DNA of 64,000 bases from the NCBI GenBank assembly GCA_013398055.1, contig VZRS01015061.1:186001-250000 (forward strand), read 5' to 3'. Made by a program: the position numbers and the translations under genes. The stretch comes from Ifrita kowaldi. Lineage: Eukaryota > Chordata > Aves > Passeriformes > Cinclosomatidae. The first letter of the stretch is position 1; every line of letters begins with the position of its first letter. The notes beneath the pieces were generated by a model that was not told where the DNA came from, ran no database searches, and was given only the letters and a program-made list of their open reading frames with translations. Of this stretch, positions 38,701-53,700 are shown piece after piece.

Positions 38701-41700
38701 AACTTGGGCAATGTGACTGACAGTTCTGCCTTTCTGCCTCCTGCCCTCACATACTGATATGTCACTGAAGAAAAAGTACCTAAAGTCTCAAACTTTGATC
38801 TCCTTTGCACTAGTACCATGCTGAGTAAACTCCAGTCAAATTAGTAGAGCTATACCAGGGCAAAAGATATGTGAAATCAGAATTAGGTACAATTGTATTT
38901 TGCTCTGCTTGATTAATAATTGGCCATTGCAAATACTTTTTAAAAAATGTTTTTAGTTTAATTAGATCTTTCTCCCAGTTGCTTTGCCTAAGGTCTTACA
39001 TTTTATATAACAAATAAAGCTGTTCTGCTGGAATGGCCTGGTGCTGGAGCTTTAACATCTGTTGATCTATTAAAAGAAAGAATCCACACTGGAGAGGAAG
39101 AGAAGTCACTGAAACTCTAAGCAGATTGGAATTATAAATGCTCAGTATTGTTGAGTCTGCCTCTGCCCTTGCCTTCACATGAGCAAGTTCCATTCCTGGT
39201 GTCAGGTGCACCCTTGCGTGCTGTTTGACGCTGTTACGTTCCATATGGTTCACACTGCTGTGGGATGAGTATTGCCCTTTTGGGAGCTACTCATGCACAA
39301 ATTATGTACTCCAGAAAACTATCCCTTGGAGAAAAAGGTAATGGGATGAATGCAGCCAATGTTCTAGGATTTAACCTTTAGGGAGGATAAACAAAGCTGG
39401 CTGAAGAAGCTCATTCTGTTGCAGTCTGCCATACACTGAACTTGGTTGGGAGTTGTGCAATTCTTTTGATTTGTGTTGCCATTTGGAAGGAAGATAGCAG
39501 TTTTCTGGGGACAACAGTATTACTTATAAAATAATGGATCCTGTCAGTCATTCTCTCTTTTTTCCTTTACACAGGGTCACCCTGGGCAGTCTGGACCTAG
39601 AGGCCGGCCTGGCCTCGATGGCTGCAATGGTACCACTGGGAGTCCTGGCATTTCTGGACCAGATGGGTTTCCTGGCCTACCTGGACTGCCCGTACGTCCC
39701 AACTCAAATGTGGTGCTCTGTAGTCACTAAACCAGGATTTGCTTTTTGTGATGTTGTTGGAGAAGTAACTGCCAAGGAAGAACCCAAATAACCCTAAGTT
39801 TATTAGCATTGTTAGAGCTCAATTTTCTCATCTACTCTGAGGATAAAATGAAGATCCTGTGGATAAAATCCCCTCCCTCACCTGCTGCCATTGCTGCTTT
39901 GGTTGCAGCCTGGGATATGGGTGGTTTTCTGGGCTGCAAACCCACACTGACAGCTCAGTTTTTCGTCCACGAGTACCCCCAAGTCCTTCTCCAGGGCTGC
40001 TTTCAATCCGATCATTGCCCAGCCTGAACCCGTGGTTGCGATTGCCGCAACTCAGTTGCAGGGTCTTGCACTTGATGTGGTTCACATGGACCCATCCCTC
40101 AAGCCTGCCAAGGTCCCTCTAAATGGCACTGATGTGTGTATGAACAGGGGAGTTACACCAAGTCAAACAGGTTCAAATAGATCTAAGGTTGTCAAAGGCC
40201 TAAAATGAAAGGGAAATCTAATATAAACAGGAAAATACCAGAGAAAATGTTTGCAGAACCTTGTTTTTCTAAAGCTGCAGGAAGTCTTTAGTTCTCATAA
40301 TAGCACAGCTTCTCTGACAAAGCAGCAGTGGTACTTTTACAGTTAACTGGAGCCAGGAGTTTGCCTTGTTCATTATGCTAATTAGAGATTCTTTCAAAAC
40401 TAAAGCAGTAGTTTTCCAAGAAATTTATTTTTTACTTTTTTTTTTTTTTAAATCAGGGTCGTCCTGGCCCAAAAGGCCTTAAAGGAGAGCCAGTTTTTGC
40501 TCAAGGCAGTCTTAAAGGAATGAAGGTAAGCCTTGTCATCACACAGGAGAAAATGCAGTACCCAGAAACTCTTTGTGGTTGCAGGGCTGATACTGCAGGT
40601 TTGATTGCTCATAGTGTCAGTCCAGGGTGTCTGAGTGCAGAGCTGTGGAAAAAGCCTTGTAATAACTTCATTAATGACAATACAGAATACTCTCAGAACC
40701 TGGAATTGCTCGGTCTTTGAAGAGATCTTGTTCATCCCATACTGGGATGCTGGGACGTTGCTCATCGTGTTAACTGTTCAGTGTATTTTATGACTTCTAC
40801 TGTGAAATTCCAGCTGCCTCCCAGTGTTTCTTGTACTGGAAGGTACTAGAAATTTATCAGTCCCTTTTTTGATTTACATACATGCTTCATTAAATACTGA
40901 AAATATTAAAAAATTCACTCTGTGATATAAGGCCTCTCACACTGACTTTGCTGGTCAAAATTAGGAACACTTCTAAAATTCTGTCCGTATTTTATACACT
41001 CATATGTTCATACAAGTCAAATAGGTCTTTATTAATTTAGTCTGTATGTATGGGAAATAAAGATAATTTCATATTATGATGATATGCTTTTGCATATTTT
41101 ATAGCAGTCATGTAATAAAAGTTTTTATAGTGTATTGTCAGTGTTTTTGTAATTAGTGTTTTTATGCCACTTACTTTTCTCTTGTTACACATAAATAAAA
41201 TTGTTCCAATTTCTCTAGAGGTCTCCATTACCCAATTCAAATATGGAAGCACAGATTCCAAGATATTTCCCCATTTATACTCGATCTAATATTAACTAAC
41301 AGCAAATATTTCTATTTATACAAAGCTTGATGTTCCTTATAGTTTGTTGTAATAATGTTGTGTCATTTTTATGTACGCATTTATGATTTTTAGGGTGAAA
41401 ATGGTCTTCCTGGACTGGATGGAGTTCCTGTAAGTTATTTAATATGGGACATACTGATTTTAAAGAATATTAAGTAGGTACATTTTCAGGTATTGGTTCT
41501 CAAGGACCCTTTTCAAATTAGTGGGAAGTGTATTTACATGTGTGATACCAGTAAGCAATTCTAGATTTGTAAGGGTATGAGTGAATCCACATTATGGTAG
41601 AGGAAGTCCGATTTTTCCTATTATCTGTTTCATTATTCCTTTTTCAAATCAGACTCCCTTCTCCCACTGAGCTCTGTACCATTGATTTTCAAAGTACATC

Positions 41701-44700
41701 TAATCATATGAAATAAATTGTTTTACTATTTGAATTGGCATACTTAAGTAGGGCATATTACTTCATGTTTCCTGAGATTCACTTTGGAGGGGGTTTGATG
41801 GGGTAAATGCTACATATTCTCTGTTTGTCCTCTGTTCTTTTTATAGGGTCCAAAAGGTTTTCCAGGTCCAGTAGGTCCTGCAGGCCCTATAGGATTACCA
41901 GGTTTGCAGGTAAGAGACCTCAGGTGTTGCACTTGTTGATAGAACAGTTCAAACTGTTGACAGTTTTCCCTTCTTGTCTCTGTTCGTGTCGTGATAAACA
42001 AAGTGCCTGTGCATCTGAAAGGACTGAGCACAGCTGACTTCTACCATAGGATGCTTGGTCTCAGGTAGTTTGATTTGATAACAAGAGCAAAGGCTCCTCT
42101 CTGGAGCATCCAGAGCAGCAAACATGGCCAAGGGCTCCAGCAGAGCTCTTCGGTGCTCTCTGCAAACACCTCATTACCCTGTCCTGAGCACTTCCTCATC
42201 TCAGGGCCTGGGGCAATAGGCTGATCTCTGATGTTTGGAGCCCTTGTTGTCACGAGCTATGTTAGAGTTGCTTTGTCCAGATCCTACAAGATAATTTCTA
42301 TTCAGCAAAGGTAAAACCAAACTACATTTTTGTTGAGTTTAAGTTGAAGTTTTCTCTTAATTAACAATGGTGCCAAAGAGCTGTGCTATGAGAGATGTGA
42401 AGACTTCAGAGCATTTTGCTTTGGAGGCAAGAAAGGTTCAGGTATCACTGCAGATATCAGCATTGCTCCAATTGTTTGCATCCTAATGAAGTCAAAAGGA
42501 ATAACATCTTGATCTTGTTTACATTTAGGGTCCAGTGGGTCCCCCTGGGCCACCGGGTCCAAAAGTAAGTAGCTACCTTTCCTGTTTTCTTTTTACACCT
42601 AATTTTTGGGGGTTTAACAATGCTGTTGGCTTAGATGATAGTGGTGTTGTTGTTGCTGTTGTTTATTATTTATTCATCCAGGGTTTTTTCCTCTCCTAGG
42701 GTAACATGGGATTAGGCTTTCAAGGAGAGAAAGGAGAAAAGGTAAGTGAAACTTGTTTTATTGTGGAAAGGGCATGAAATAATACTCTAGAGTTCCATCA
42801 CAGCTTGATCCTCTAGAAAGTGGCTAGATTCTAGCATTTTCTTCTTTTCCTTTTTTCTTTTCTTCTCTTGGACTGACTGACAGTTCAAATACTAAGGAAT
42901 CTTGCTGGTTCCTTATTTGTTGGTACACTAAAAAGGATGGGAGTCTTTTCTGGGTGAAGAGGAAGAAGGGGAAAATCTCAAGTCAGTGCAGTACTTTCAT
43001 GGTTATCAAGACCTGAGGTCCTTTGACATCTTTTGAATCTCCACATTGCAGTTTCTTTGGGCCATCACCTTTTGTATTGAGTTATTCCACTGACTTTATT
43101 CTTATTGGCTTCTATTGCATTCTTTGGGTCAACTGGTGTGCCATTTATAGTCTCACTGTCCTGGAGGGGTGTCCTGCAGTCTGTGTCAGAATTTACACAG
43201 GCAAAATGGGGCTTCTTAAAGTTCTCGGTCTGGGACTTGATTCTGCTGATGTTAAAATTGGCTCTCAAGCACTCAACAATTCTAGTTGTTCCTTCTCTTC
43301 TTTTCTTTCATATTTCTCCCCAAAGCTTTTCTGGAATGTTTTCCTGTTGGTTCAAAAGCTGAGCCTTTTTTTTTCTTGCCATGTTTTGTACCCGCAAGGC
43401 TTTGGAAACAGATGCATTTTGTTCATCCTGATTTTCCATCTGATCTTTTGATTCCCGTGACCAAACTCCCATGCCAGCATTCAGGCACACAGATCTATAT
43501 ACATGAGATATAATTAAAGTGGTTTTTCTTCTGATTTGTAGGCCACTTCCACAGAAAATCAAACATGGTCTGCTACGTCAATATCTTCCTCTTTTGTCTA
43601 CAGGGTGATGTAGGGCTGCCTGGGCCTCCAGGTCCCCCACCATCCACTGGAATACTGGAATTCATGGGATTTCCAAAGGGCAAGCAAGGAGAAAAGGTCT
43701 GTAAATTCAGGTTACAAACCCTCTTCCTCTCCATGCTCTTTCATTCAAGAATGAACAAAATTACTGAACAGTGAGAGCTGTTATATTTCCAAATCAAAAT
43801 AATTTTCTGTACCAGTTTATTCTGTCAAATGGTTATTGAATAAAAATATTCATAGCTCAGAGCATTGTGGACCACTAGAGAATACACACCTCTCAGAAGG
43901 AGAAATCTGGAAGCTATTTAAAGGTTTTCATCATTAATCCTAAAAATAAGTGAACTTTAGTTTGTTTTTGTTGGACCTGTGAAACTGTGTCAGCTGAAGC
44001 AAAAAAATCAATTTAGAAAAATAAATGGAAGCTCCAGCTCTTTTGCCTTAGTGCACACTACTCTGAAATAATCAGATTTTTTCACCTTTACTTTGTTATT
44101 ACTGAGATGTGTATTTAGGCCATCAGTGTTTTTATAAAAGCTGTGTGGTCCTTGAGCTAAAGATCCTCTAGACACATGAAATTTAGGCATACTGAATTAA
44201 TCTGGGACTTATACAGGCTGGTTTGGGAGCCCAGTCTGAGCTTGCCTGAGCCCCTGCGTAAAGTCATGAGAGAGATTGTTGTACTTGGTCAATTTACATT
44301 AGCGTGAGGTGAAGCTCAAACAAACCCCATTCCTTTGGGCTCACTCTGGAGTTTGTAAGCAGAGTTGTGAAAACATTGCTGTTTCATCATGTGTTATTTT
44401 GCTGCTTTCATGAGGCACTGTGCATGTTGCAGTTTCCTAGATGACAATATGAAATGCCTCTAGTTTGACTTGCAGCATTTGGGGCCAGTAGAGCAGCAGT
44501 TCCCAGGCAGTGGCATTTGAAGCCGTGGGAAGTGGCCAGAGGATGCCCCAGCACTGTGCTGAGAGCCCCTTGATCCCGCACATGGTGGCACAAACCCTGT
44601 GTACTCGCTGACAAATTAATTACAAGGCCTTACTTTAGGTGTCAGGAGCATGGCGGGTGGGTAGGGGAAGGTCTCACTTTCACAGGCACAGTGATTTATT

Positions 44701-47700
44701 GTGTTTGTCTCTTCCCCCTTGCCAGGGTGAGCCAGGTCCTCAAGGATTCCCTGGAGACCAAGGATTGCCTGGCATCCCAGTAAGGACAGAGGAGTCTTTT
44801 TAACATATGCCTAATAGGGGTTAGATGGTTCAGCAACCTCTGAATAGCTCACAAGGCCTCTACCGGAGTTTCTAGGCACCAGAGGACTTTGAAAATCTGA
44901 TAAAAATGTTCACAAGACTTTTTGAAGAGTGTAACTGTAATCTGATAGTTTTTTGTCCTGTAGATACAAAGAAGATAATGCTGTCCTACTACAGACTTAC
45001 AAAGCAGCCAAGATTTCAGTTCCGGCAGCCTGCTGTTCGCAGAGACCTGCACGGAGCTCTACCCATGTCACGACCACTTGATGGCAGTGTTCCTTGTATC
45101 ACAGACATTTAAAAAAATCCTAGTTTTTTCTCTTTAATTATATCTAAAAATATCTTTTGTTATTTTACTTTAAAGCTGTAAAGCACGTGGAGATCTTTCT
45201 GTCCATATACACCCAGTTAAACTGGGCTGTTTAATATTAGTGCTCATCAACTCAGCATGGTGTAGCATCTTCTCTATATGAATTAAGAAAAACAATTTAG
45301 TTCTTAATTCCAGCGAGCTATTTCCCAGCTTAAAACTTTTTGTAAACAAAGGTTGTTTCAATAAGTTTGGGGAATAAATATTTTTGGAAACTTCTGACTA
45401 ATAAGATAAATTGTTTGCCAGTTTCTTCAGTGTACAGATGTTCTTAGGAGAAATACGTGCAAGAAAAACCTGCACATGAAGCACAGTTTGTTGTTAGCCT
45501 TTCTGGACATGTTCCATTATGAGCATGTTTAGCTTTATGCATCACAAGAGACCCATTGAAGCTGATGAAATTGAACATATGTGCAAACTTAACCACAACC
45601 GTAAGATATTTTAAGATTGAAGCCTGGAAATTGCTTAACTACTGTAACTCTTGCTGAAATTAAATCCTGGTGTTCTATCTCTGGATTTGATACTTCTTGC
45701 TGACTGGGAAAACCACCAAACATTTCCAAATGTTGAGCGTGAAAAATGCTAGTTTTGTGTCATTCTTGGGCTTTGGAAGGGAAAAGCGTGCTCTGAGCAT
45801 TCCCTTGAGCTGCTGCTGTTAAGAAATGAGACTTGAAATAATTTCTCAATGTAGAATAGAATATTCTAAAAAAAAAAAAAAATTGGCAGGTCTTTGCTGT
45901 GTATAACATGGGGTCACTTGCAGTTGCTACTGAAATATGTGCCATGGTTTAAATGGATAGAAGTCTTGGGATAAAGCAGGTATTGTACTGCACATACTGC
46001 CAAGTCTGGTTGAAAGAAATTTTTCTTTCTGGGACAAAATAGTCCCAGCAGAAAGAGTCAGTTCCCTTTGTCTCTTTATTTTACTGCTTGTATTAATAAA
46101 TGGGTTTGTGTTCCCTTTACTTAGGGATGTGCTGTTAAAGTCCAAACAGATCACAGAGATTTAATGTTGACATTTTTCCTCAGGGATTTGGAGGTGTTGG
46201 AGAAAAAGGAGAAAAAGGTGTGCCTGGCTTACCGGGTGGCAGGGTAGGTAACTTCACAAAGTCCTTAAATGCCTTTTCTCAAACACATAGAGTGGGCCTT
46301 TCATCAACAGAAGCATTCCCTCCAGAGATGTGCTCCTGCTCAACAGAAAGACCAAGACGTTCTGTTCGACGTGTGCAGAATAAATTGTCAGATAGAAAGT
46401 CTTGACCACACTAGGATTTATTGGTTTTGTGATTACAAAGTAACACCTAAGTTCCTAGGAAGTTGAGACACCATGACTTCCTTAACTTGAACTGCCTATT
46501 AGAAAAACAATGGTTAGATAAGATAAGCCTGGTTTTTTTCAGTTATTTTGTTAAATTCTTCACATTGTGATTGTCAATAATTGAGAGATAAGCAGTGGTA
46601 GCTTCTCCTTTCAAAAATTTTAACTTTTCATTCTTTGATGCTGAGATATTTGAAGCCTGATCAGGCTGAGACGGAGCCTCCAAAAGCTGATTTCTTTGCT
46701 GTTCTAGGGTCTTTTGGGACTGGATGGATCTGATGGAATTCCAGGAAGAAAGGTGAAATTTCTTCTATTTTTTACTGTACTTAAGAGTTACAGAAGCCCT
46801 CTAACTGGTTAAGGTCTACTGACTTCTTTATCTAGTGTCTCCAGCTTTCCGATGGATAAATATACCTGCCTTATTGAAATAGTTAAGCTAAGTAGAAAGT
46901 TCATCAAAAACTGTAGATCCCTTGAACTGTCTCTCTAATTAACCCTATGTGTTCAGTCACTTTCTTCTATGTTTTGTTTTATGTGTGCCCTTTTCAAAAT
47001 ATAGTGCAGGTGATGGTCTCTCCAGTGTGATCTAATTAATATCTGTATGTTAAAATTATATCATTAAAAACAAGCCCTTTATGACAAGTTTCTCAATAAC
47101 ACTGGATGTGAGCTATACTGGGGGCTGCAGCAGCCCAAAGCTTCAGAATCACAAGCAAGATTCAAAGTTAAAGTTCCTTGTTCCGGAGCTCTTGGAATAT
47201 CCTATTTTATCATCTGTGGCAATGGGATTTGAAATCTGTACTGGGCCAGTTTGGATATGTTACCCAACAAAAGCAGTAGATTTGCAGTCAGACACCCAGA
47301 AGGGCAATTTTGGTGTCCCTGAGAATGCTACCAGGAAATGGGGAGCCGAAGGGCTGCATCTCCCAGTGTTACTTTAAATGTTTTGGTACCAATCATTTTT
47401 TACAAGGGGAAAAGAACAGAGGGAAAATGTATGGGACAAGGAAAAGAGTGTTTTAGACTCTTCATTCTGCAAGCATTTCTACAGTTCTGTGAGAACCCCT
47501 AGGTGTTCTCCTAATTTGCACACCTTCAGCCTGCTCACGAGTTATCATCTTCTCAGCACAAGGAGGCCTGAAGGAGCTCTGGTATTTTGTGAGCGCTGAG
47601 AAATTGATGCCATCAGTTCTCTCTTTAATTCTTCTTCAAATGTTTGGTAGGACAAAGAATTGGGTTTGTGACTTAAGTCCAGGCTCTGCAGATGTCTCAG

Positions 47701-50700
47701 CTAACAAATAATGTCACTTATTGTCTCACTGTGTATCATTGTTCCCATATGTGATTTTGCAGGGCCATCCAGGTGTTCCAGGCTATCCAGGACTAGATGG
47801 AATCGAAGGCATGAAGGTAACTTCTCATTAAAGCATTGTTCTCTTTAAGGTATTTGCATGAATAAACAAGTATCATTGCTCCAATCAAACCTCCTGTTTG
47901 CCCCTGTATCACTGGAATTTTTAGTATGTTTCAGTCCCTCATTCACTTTATTGTTAAGCATAAAAATGTGTGGTTGCTGAGCTGTGAACGCTCAGCTATC
48001 TTAATAATTTTTCAGTGCTAATCATGGAACTTCATGACTTAGAATTGTAGGTATAGCCTTTCTGATCTCCTTTATCCTTACACCGTATTTATTGCACTGC
48101 TGAGACAAGATTAGGTGGAAGTAAGTGGATGTTAAGATAGTTGCCAAGGCTATCTGAAGTCTTGGATCACAGATCTACAAGTATGGACAAGCCTGAGAAT
48201 GTGTTCAATTTCTTGCACTGGAGATAGATGATGCATAGGAGATGTTTTCTGGGTATCTTACAACTTGGGCAGTCAGACAGCTGGAAACTGAATGGAAAAT
48301 CATTGGATAGTAGTTTGCTGTGAAAACACTGATCTGCCACCAAGATTGCAGACTTGTAAAATGCAAGTACTGAAGGGATTTCTTGTGGAGAGCACATGGA
48401 ATAAGTAAAAGTTTATGTACAGAGAAGTATTACCGGAAGAAGCAACGAAGTGTGCACTGCCTTGGCTCACTGCATGGTGTTTATATGATAAATATGATGG
48501 CAATTTGGACAACAGCCAAATTTTGCACTTGTGTTTTTAAAGAGGATCTGATACTCTTTGAGTGTGTCAGTGAGAGGAAGGAATGACACTGCAGTTTGTC
48601 ACAACTTGCTTGTTCTACCTGGATGATTTTGTGAAGGAATCCATTTTTCCGTAAGCTTCTATTATTGAAATTCAGTATTCCAAGGCAACAGATAGCTGCA
48701 GTGATGAAAGTTTTTAAAAATGAGATAGCTCTTACCAGTGAACAGGTATTACCTACCTGATATTGGTCAGTGTGCTGACATAACTGGTCTCCAGTACACA
48801 TTGTAGATACATGTCTGTGCTTCCTATTGAGGTAATTGGAGACCTTCAGAGGATAGCTGGATAGCAGCAGCCATCTTATCTGAAGCAGCCATCAGTTTCA
48901 TCAGACATGTAAGTCAGGACAACAGATGATTATGAATAGCAGAACAAAGTGAATTCTTCAACAAGACAAAGAATGATGGTTACTCAGTGAATGACTGCAG
49001 ACATTGGCACCATAATACAGTCTGTCTCCTGACAAGCAGCCTCCTCTCCATCACCCATCTGAATGTGGTGTGAATCTGTTTTCTTTACAGGGTGAATTAG
49101 GTGACATCGGTCCCCCAGGCCCTCCTGTCATTATTGACAGGGAAGGTGTAGTCATTTCAGGTACACATTTCCATTTTGTTTTGGAACTCATCTAAAGCAC
49201 TTTTTCTGATCCAACTTTCTTTCTTACTGTATTTTACCACTTCCCCACATTGTATATTGGGTCTAACCCATCCCTTGTTATATTTCCTTTATTTCTGTAT
49301 TGTTTTGATACACATATGTTTAGTCCTTTTTTATAACTTCAGAATTTACAGAAAGCCATTCATTCCCGCATTGCAGAATGATGTGTTTCAAGGCAGAATG
49401 AAATGTCTTGCCTGGGAGACAGACTGTGTGTGAGCACAGCAAGTGCTGTGTCTGCTCTGTAGACACACTTCAATCTGTCTTCAGTGTACCAAGGAAAAAT
49501 GGCTTCCTGGTGCTGCTTGGTAAAGGGTGCTCTGAATGTCATTCTGCTGTTATTTGTTGTCCAATGTGGTAAGAATATTGTTCAGAAAATGAGCTTAATT
49601 AATGCCACAGCTGACTGAGGCCTGCATGGGAACAGTCTCTGAAGCCATAAAGGTAAGGGGACAAATTGTATGATCTCTCCTATTCTTTCTCCTTCATATG
49701 TAGTCAAGTTTGAAACAACCTCTTTAACAACTCAGGAGGAAATTTTCCCAATATTATTACCTTTGACTAACAGGCTTTCTGCTCAGAGCTTGGCAGCCTT
49801 TGCTATCTGTGAGATCAGTGACCACTACAGTAATTGACTGAACAGTCTTTCAGCAGAAATTCTGATGAGATTTTCTTCCTTGTTTTCCTCTTTCTCTTAA
49901 TAGGTGCCCCGGGTGACCCTGGAAACCCAGGAATACCTGGTCCTCCAGGAGATGAAGGGATCATTGGTTTACCAGGCCTTCCAGGAGCTCCAGGGTTTCC
50001 AGGCCTGGAGAGAGGTAAAGCAGCTGCTGCCAGCGGTCTTGGTGTGAGTTTTGTGGACAAGTCCCTGGGTAGTGGCCTGGAGATGGTGAAGGTATTGGAG
50101 CAAGCCTCCCCCTGCTCCTTTAGCTGGCTGATTTGCAGGCTGCTGTATGAGAAATAGGAGGCAGGGATGACACATAGGGAAGCCAATTGTGTTGGCTAGG
50201 ATGGGAGCAGAGTTAGTGCCACAATTATTGCAGCCTAGGTAAGTCTTCTCATGTGAATATTTGGTGTGGCAGTGTACGCAGGAGGTTGTGGTTTGATTTC
50301 CATTTTTAATGTGCTGATTGGCAGAAATTTTTCTACATTTTAAATTATAATGAAAATTTTTTAAATTTTTAAATGACTTTTTATATTTGCAATAAAGAGC
50401 TAACAGATTGGCTTGATAAACCCACTGGGAGTGCAACCTATTTGTCCCGTCAAAGATCTCACTCAAAAATTTCTGTTTCACTTGAATGTCATCTGGGAAA
50501 TTCCGGCCTGCAATGATCCAGAGACTAGGAACTACCAAGAAAATCAGAAAATAAACCCCCCTCAGTCTTACATAGTTAATTGTCTGATTGATCAGTGAGA
50601 CTTGAATGCAGTGCTGTGAAGTGTTTTGGATGACCAAAGGAGTTTGTAAATGGGAGCCAGTTGGTCCCTCTGATTAGTGCTTTTTCATTGGTGTACAGTT

Positions 50701-53700
50701 ATGAATTGTTCTGTGCTAAGGTGGTTGCAGTTCAAAGTACAATGGTAATTACCTTAACATTAAAAATACTTCGATGTGTTTGCTGCTGGAGAGCTGTTCA
50801 TTGTGTCATTGTTGTCTAGATGGAATGGGCCCTGGAGGGTCTCCAGGTATTCCAGGAGTGAAGGGTGAAGTGGGAGAACCAGGAAGAGCAACAATTGGAG
50901 TACCAGGCCCTCCCGGCAGAAGTGGTTTACCAGGTCTGCCAGGAGCACCAGGATTGCCTGGTTCACCACGTATGTAGAATTTTTACATCTAGTTTTGTAC
51001 TGGATTCAGACTGAAATAGGATAAATAATAATTTCTATGTTTAGTTCTTTGCCAGAAAGGATTATTCATCTGTAAATTGTAAACGTTTGACTGACACCTC
51101 GTTGTGATTGTAGTTCACAGACTTAAATATATCAGCAGATACTCCTATAAAGTAAGACAATAGATCTAATTATTGTTAAGTGTGGTAGCCTGAGAGACTG
51201 AAGCACAGTCTCCTATTCAGGTAAAGAACAGACCATGACCCTATGAAGCCTGAGGTAAATGTCTGTCTTGTGAGCAGCGAGTTTGGGTACCAGGAGTCGG
51301 ATAGGATGCCTAAAGAGACTGTTTCCAGATCTAAGGAAATGGGATTTTATTTTTACATGTTCATTTGTATGGATGTCCTGATTAGGTTAATTGTACATTG
51401 TTTTGTTTTCCTCAGAAATCGAGTATTACACGATCAGGGTTGATTTTACAAAACTGTGTTTTACCATTCTGCCATAAGCTGGTTTTTTTTTGGGAGGCAA
51501 CCCTTCAGAACAGGGGACTCTCCAGTGATGGAGCCAGTGAGCATGGTCTGATAAAACAATTTTCTGTGGAGAAGAAATAAGTGTTCTCTTATCAATAACT
51601 GTTTGCTAGTCAAATCTGGCTCACTTTTCTGCAGTCTGTAAAGCTCCTGTAGCTGTGTTTAGCTGATGGTTGCAGTTTGTTTCCATGGAGCATCAGACGG
51701 TGCTGGTCAGCACTCCATCTTACTGTTGTCACAGAGGGGAAGGGTTTTCAGACAGTGTAGTTTTAGATTATGTTTGATCACTTTCTGCTGCTGTTTCCAT
51801 CAGCTTATGTTTCATTCTATTCAGCATATAAAGAGATGGAGACAACAATCCTGCAGTCATGAAGTGAGGGACAGGGAAAGTCCCCTTAACCCTTTTGCCC
51901 TTTAGTATCTTTCCTGAGTTGCAGCCACTGAATGAAAGTCATTTGCCCCTCTTTACCTGTCCACAGTTTGGCAAGTTCTTGGGTCAACTGGTAAATCTGT
52001 GAAAAAGTGCCGTGGCAGAGTAGAGGAATGAAACTCAGTTGCATCCCCACTGTGAGAGCTTTTGGTTTTCTGTGTGAGGAGCTAGAAGCAAATGTGGCAG
52101 AGAACTGCAGCCCGTGGTACCAACCAAGAAACATCTCCTTGTGTTACGTCCACAGTTGCAGTTTCTTCTGGTGCCAGTTGCATCGCTGATGTTGTAGGTC
52201 AGTAATGAGCTGGAATCAGCCTTCTCATGTCTTTTCCTTGCCTTCTTTCTGCATATAGGCCCTTCATTCTCCCCAGGGACAATCCTGAATGGAAGGGCTG
52301 GGGCCCCAGGGGAGCCTGGGCAAAGAGGGCTGCCAGGAGCTTTGGGTCCAAAGGGCTACAAAGGTAATTGACTCTTGTTTTTAGAGAGCTTTTCAGCAGT
52401 CATTGGGCTGACAGATATTTACACGTGGTTAATATCCTAAGGGATGTGTTGTAAGTGTCTTCATGACAAATCACAGGAGGGGTTGAAGGAGCCAACAGCC
52501 TTTGCAATTTACAGAGAGTTGTACCCAGCACTGCCAGTAAAATCCTATTTCTTCTTCTTATTCTGCTCAGGCAAATAAGCTGATAAAAATCTCATACCCA
52601 GAAAATTGGCTAAGTAAGTTATACTCTAAAGCCGTGAGACTTAGAAATAAAATCTTGTTCACTGCTTTTTGCAATAGAGGCTGTAAATGGCAGAAAAACT
52701 GAATTTTATTCTCCTCTGTGCTAAAATTGTGAGAATTTGGGTCTTAGTGTGTGACAGAACCAGGAGCAAAAGCCATGATAACACAGATATCACTGTGCTT
52801 GATGATTGGGTCCATGGCCAGTCACAATTCAGGGGGTCATTGTAATCTGCTGTGAGGGGGAATATGGATTTGGTTTTTTTGATAACTATCTCTTCAAAAA
52901 TGCACAAGACCTCCCTAAAACTCCCCTAAACCCAACTGTTTAGGAAAGTTTAACCTTTGGGAAGAGGTCTAGAAGTGATGAGGTTCATGCTGCACATGGT
53001 TATTTGGTGATGGGCATTGCATGGAAATTAAACTGGAGAAAACCTGAGCTCCACTTGCTAGGCACTCACATCACCTGAGCAGAGGAGGCATAAAATCAAA
53101 TCCTATGAGAATGGCTTTGTCTTAATTGAATCAAATACTGCTTTTGGAAATCTTGCAACTGAAAAGGGTCTTCATCCAAATGAAACTCAGTTTGGAGTGT
53201 TGACTGTTTTCCAGGAGAGCCAGGTGATTGTGCTTGTGATGGAGGAGTTACAAGAGCTGGTCTAAAAGGCATCTCAGGTCCACCAGGTCCATCGGGAAGC
53301 CCTGGTGTGCCTGGTGCCAAGGGCCTTGGTGGAGACCCAGGCTCTGTGGGAGCACCAGGACTGCGAGGCCCTCCGGTAAGGCAGGAGGAGTTATGTTGGT
53401 TGTTGTGAATTACAGGAGTGCCCATGTGCAATTGTTGGTCTTGAATTTAATGAAAGCAGAATACTTTTTTTTTTCCATAATTGCTTCTATTTGTTTGGAT
53501 TAAAAAAAAAAAAGGCAACCTAGAAACTGATCTGTGTAAAGAAACTGAAAGTAGAGATATTATCAGCTATAAAAATGGGAGAACAAATGGTTCTTAAGTT
53601 CTGAGAACTGCACATTCATCAGTCAAGAGAAAAGTGGTAACAGTTATTCATCCCAGGATTTCTTGGAAGTAGACATACATTAATTAGATCCAGGGCTCGT

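Larger units (their letters stand above)
33999..39574 (+). other. Intron after window exon 2 (5.6 kb)
   Basis: The largest intron inside the exon cluster. It contains a minus-strand CR1 fragment near its 5' end and a MIR-like fragment near 38.2 kb. No exon or gene is supported elsewhere in it. Confidence 0.85.
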
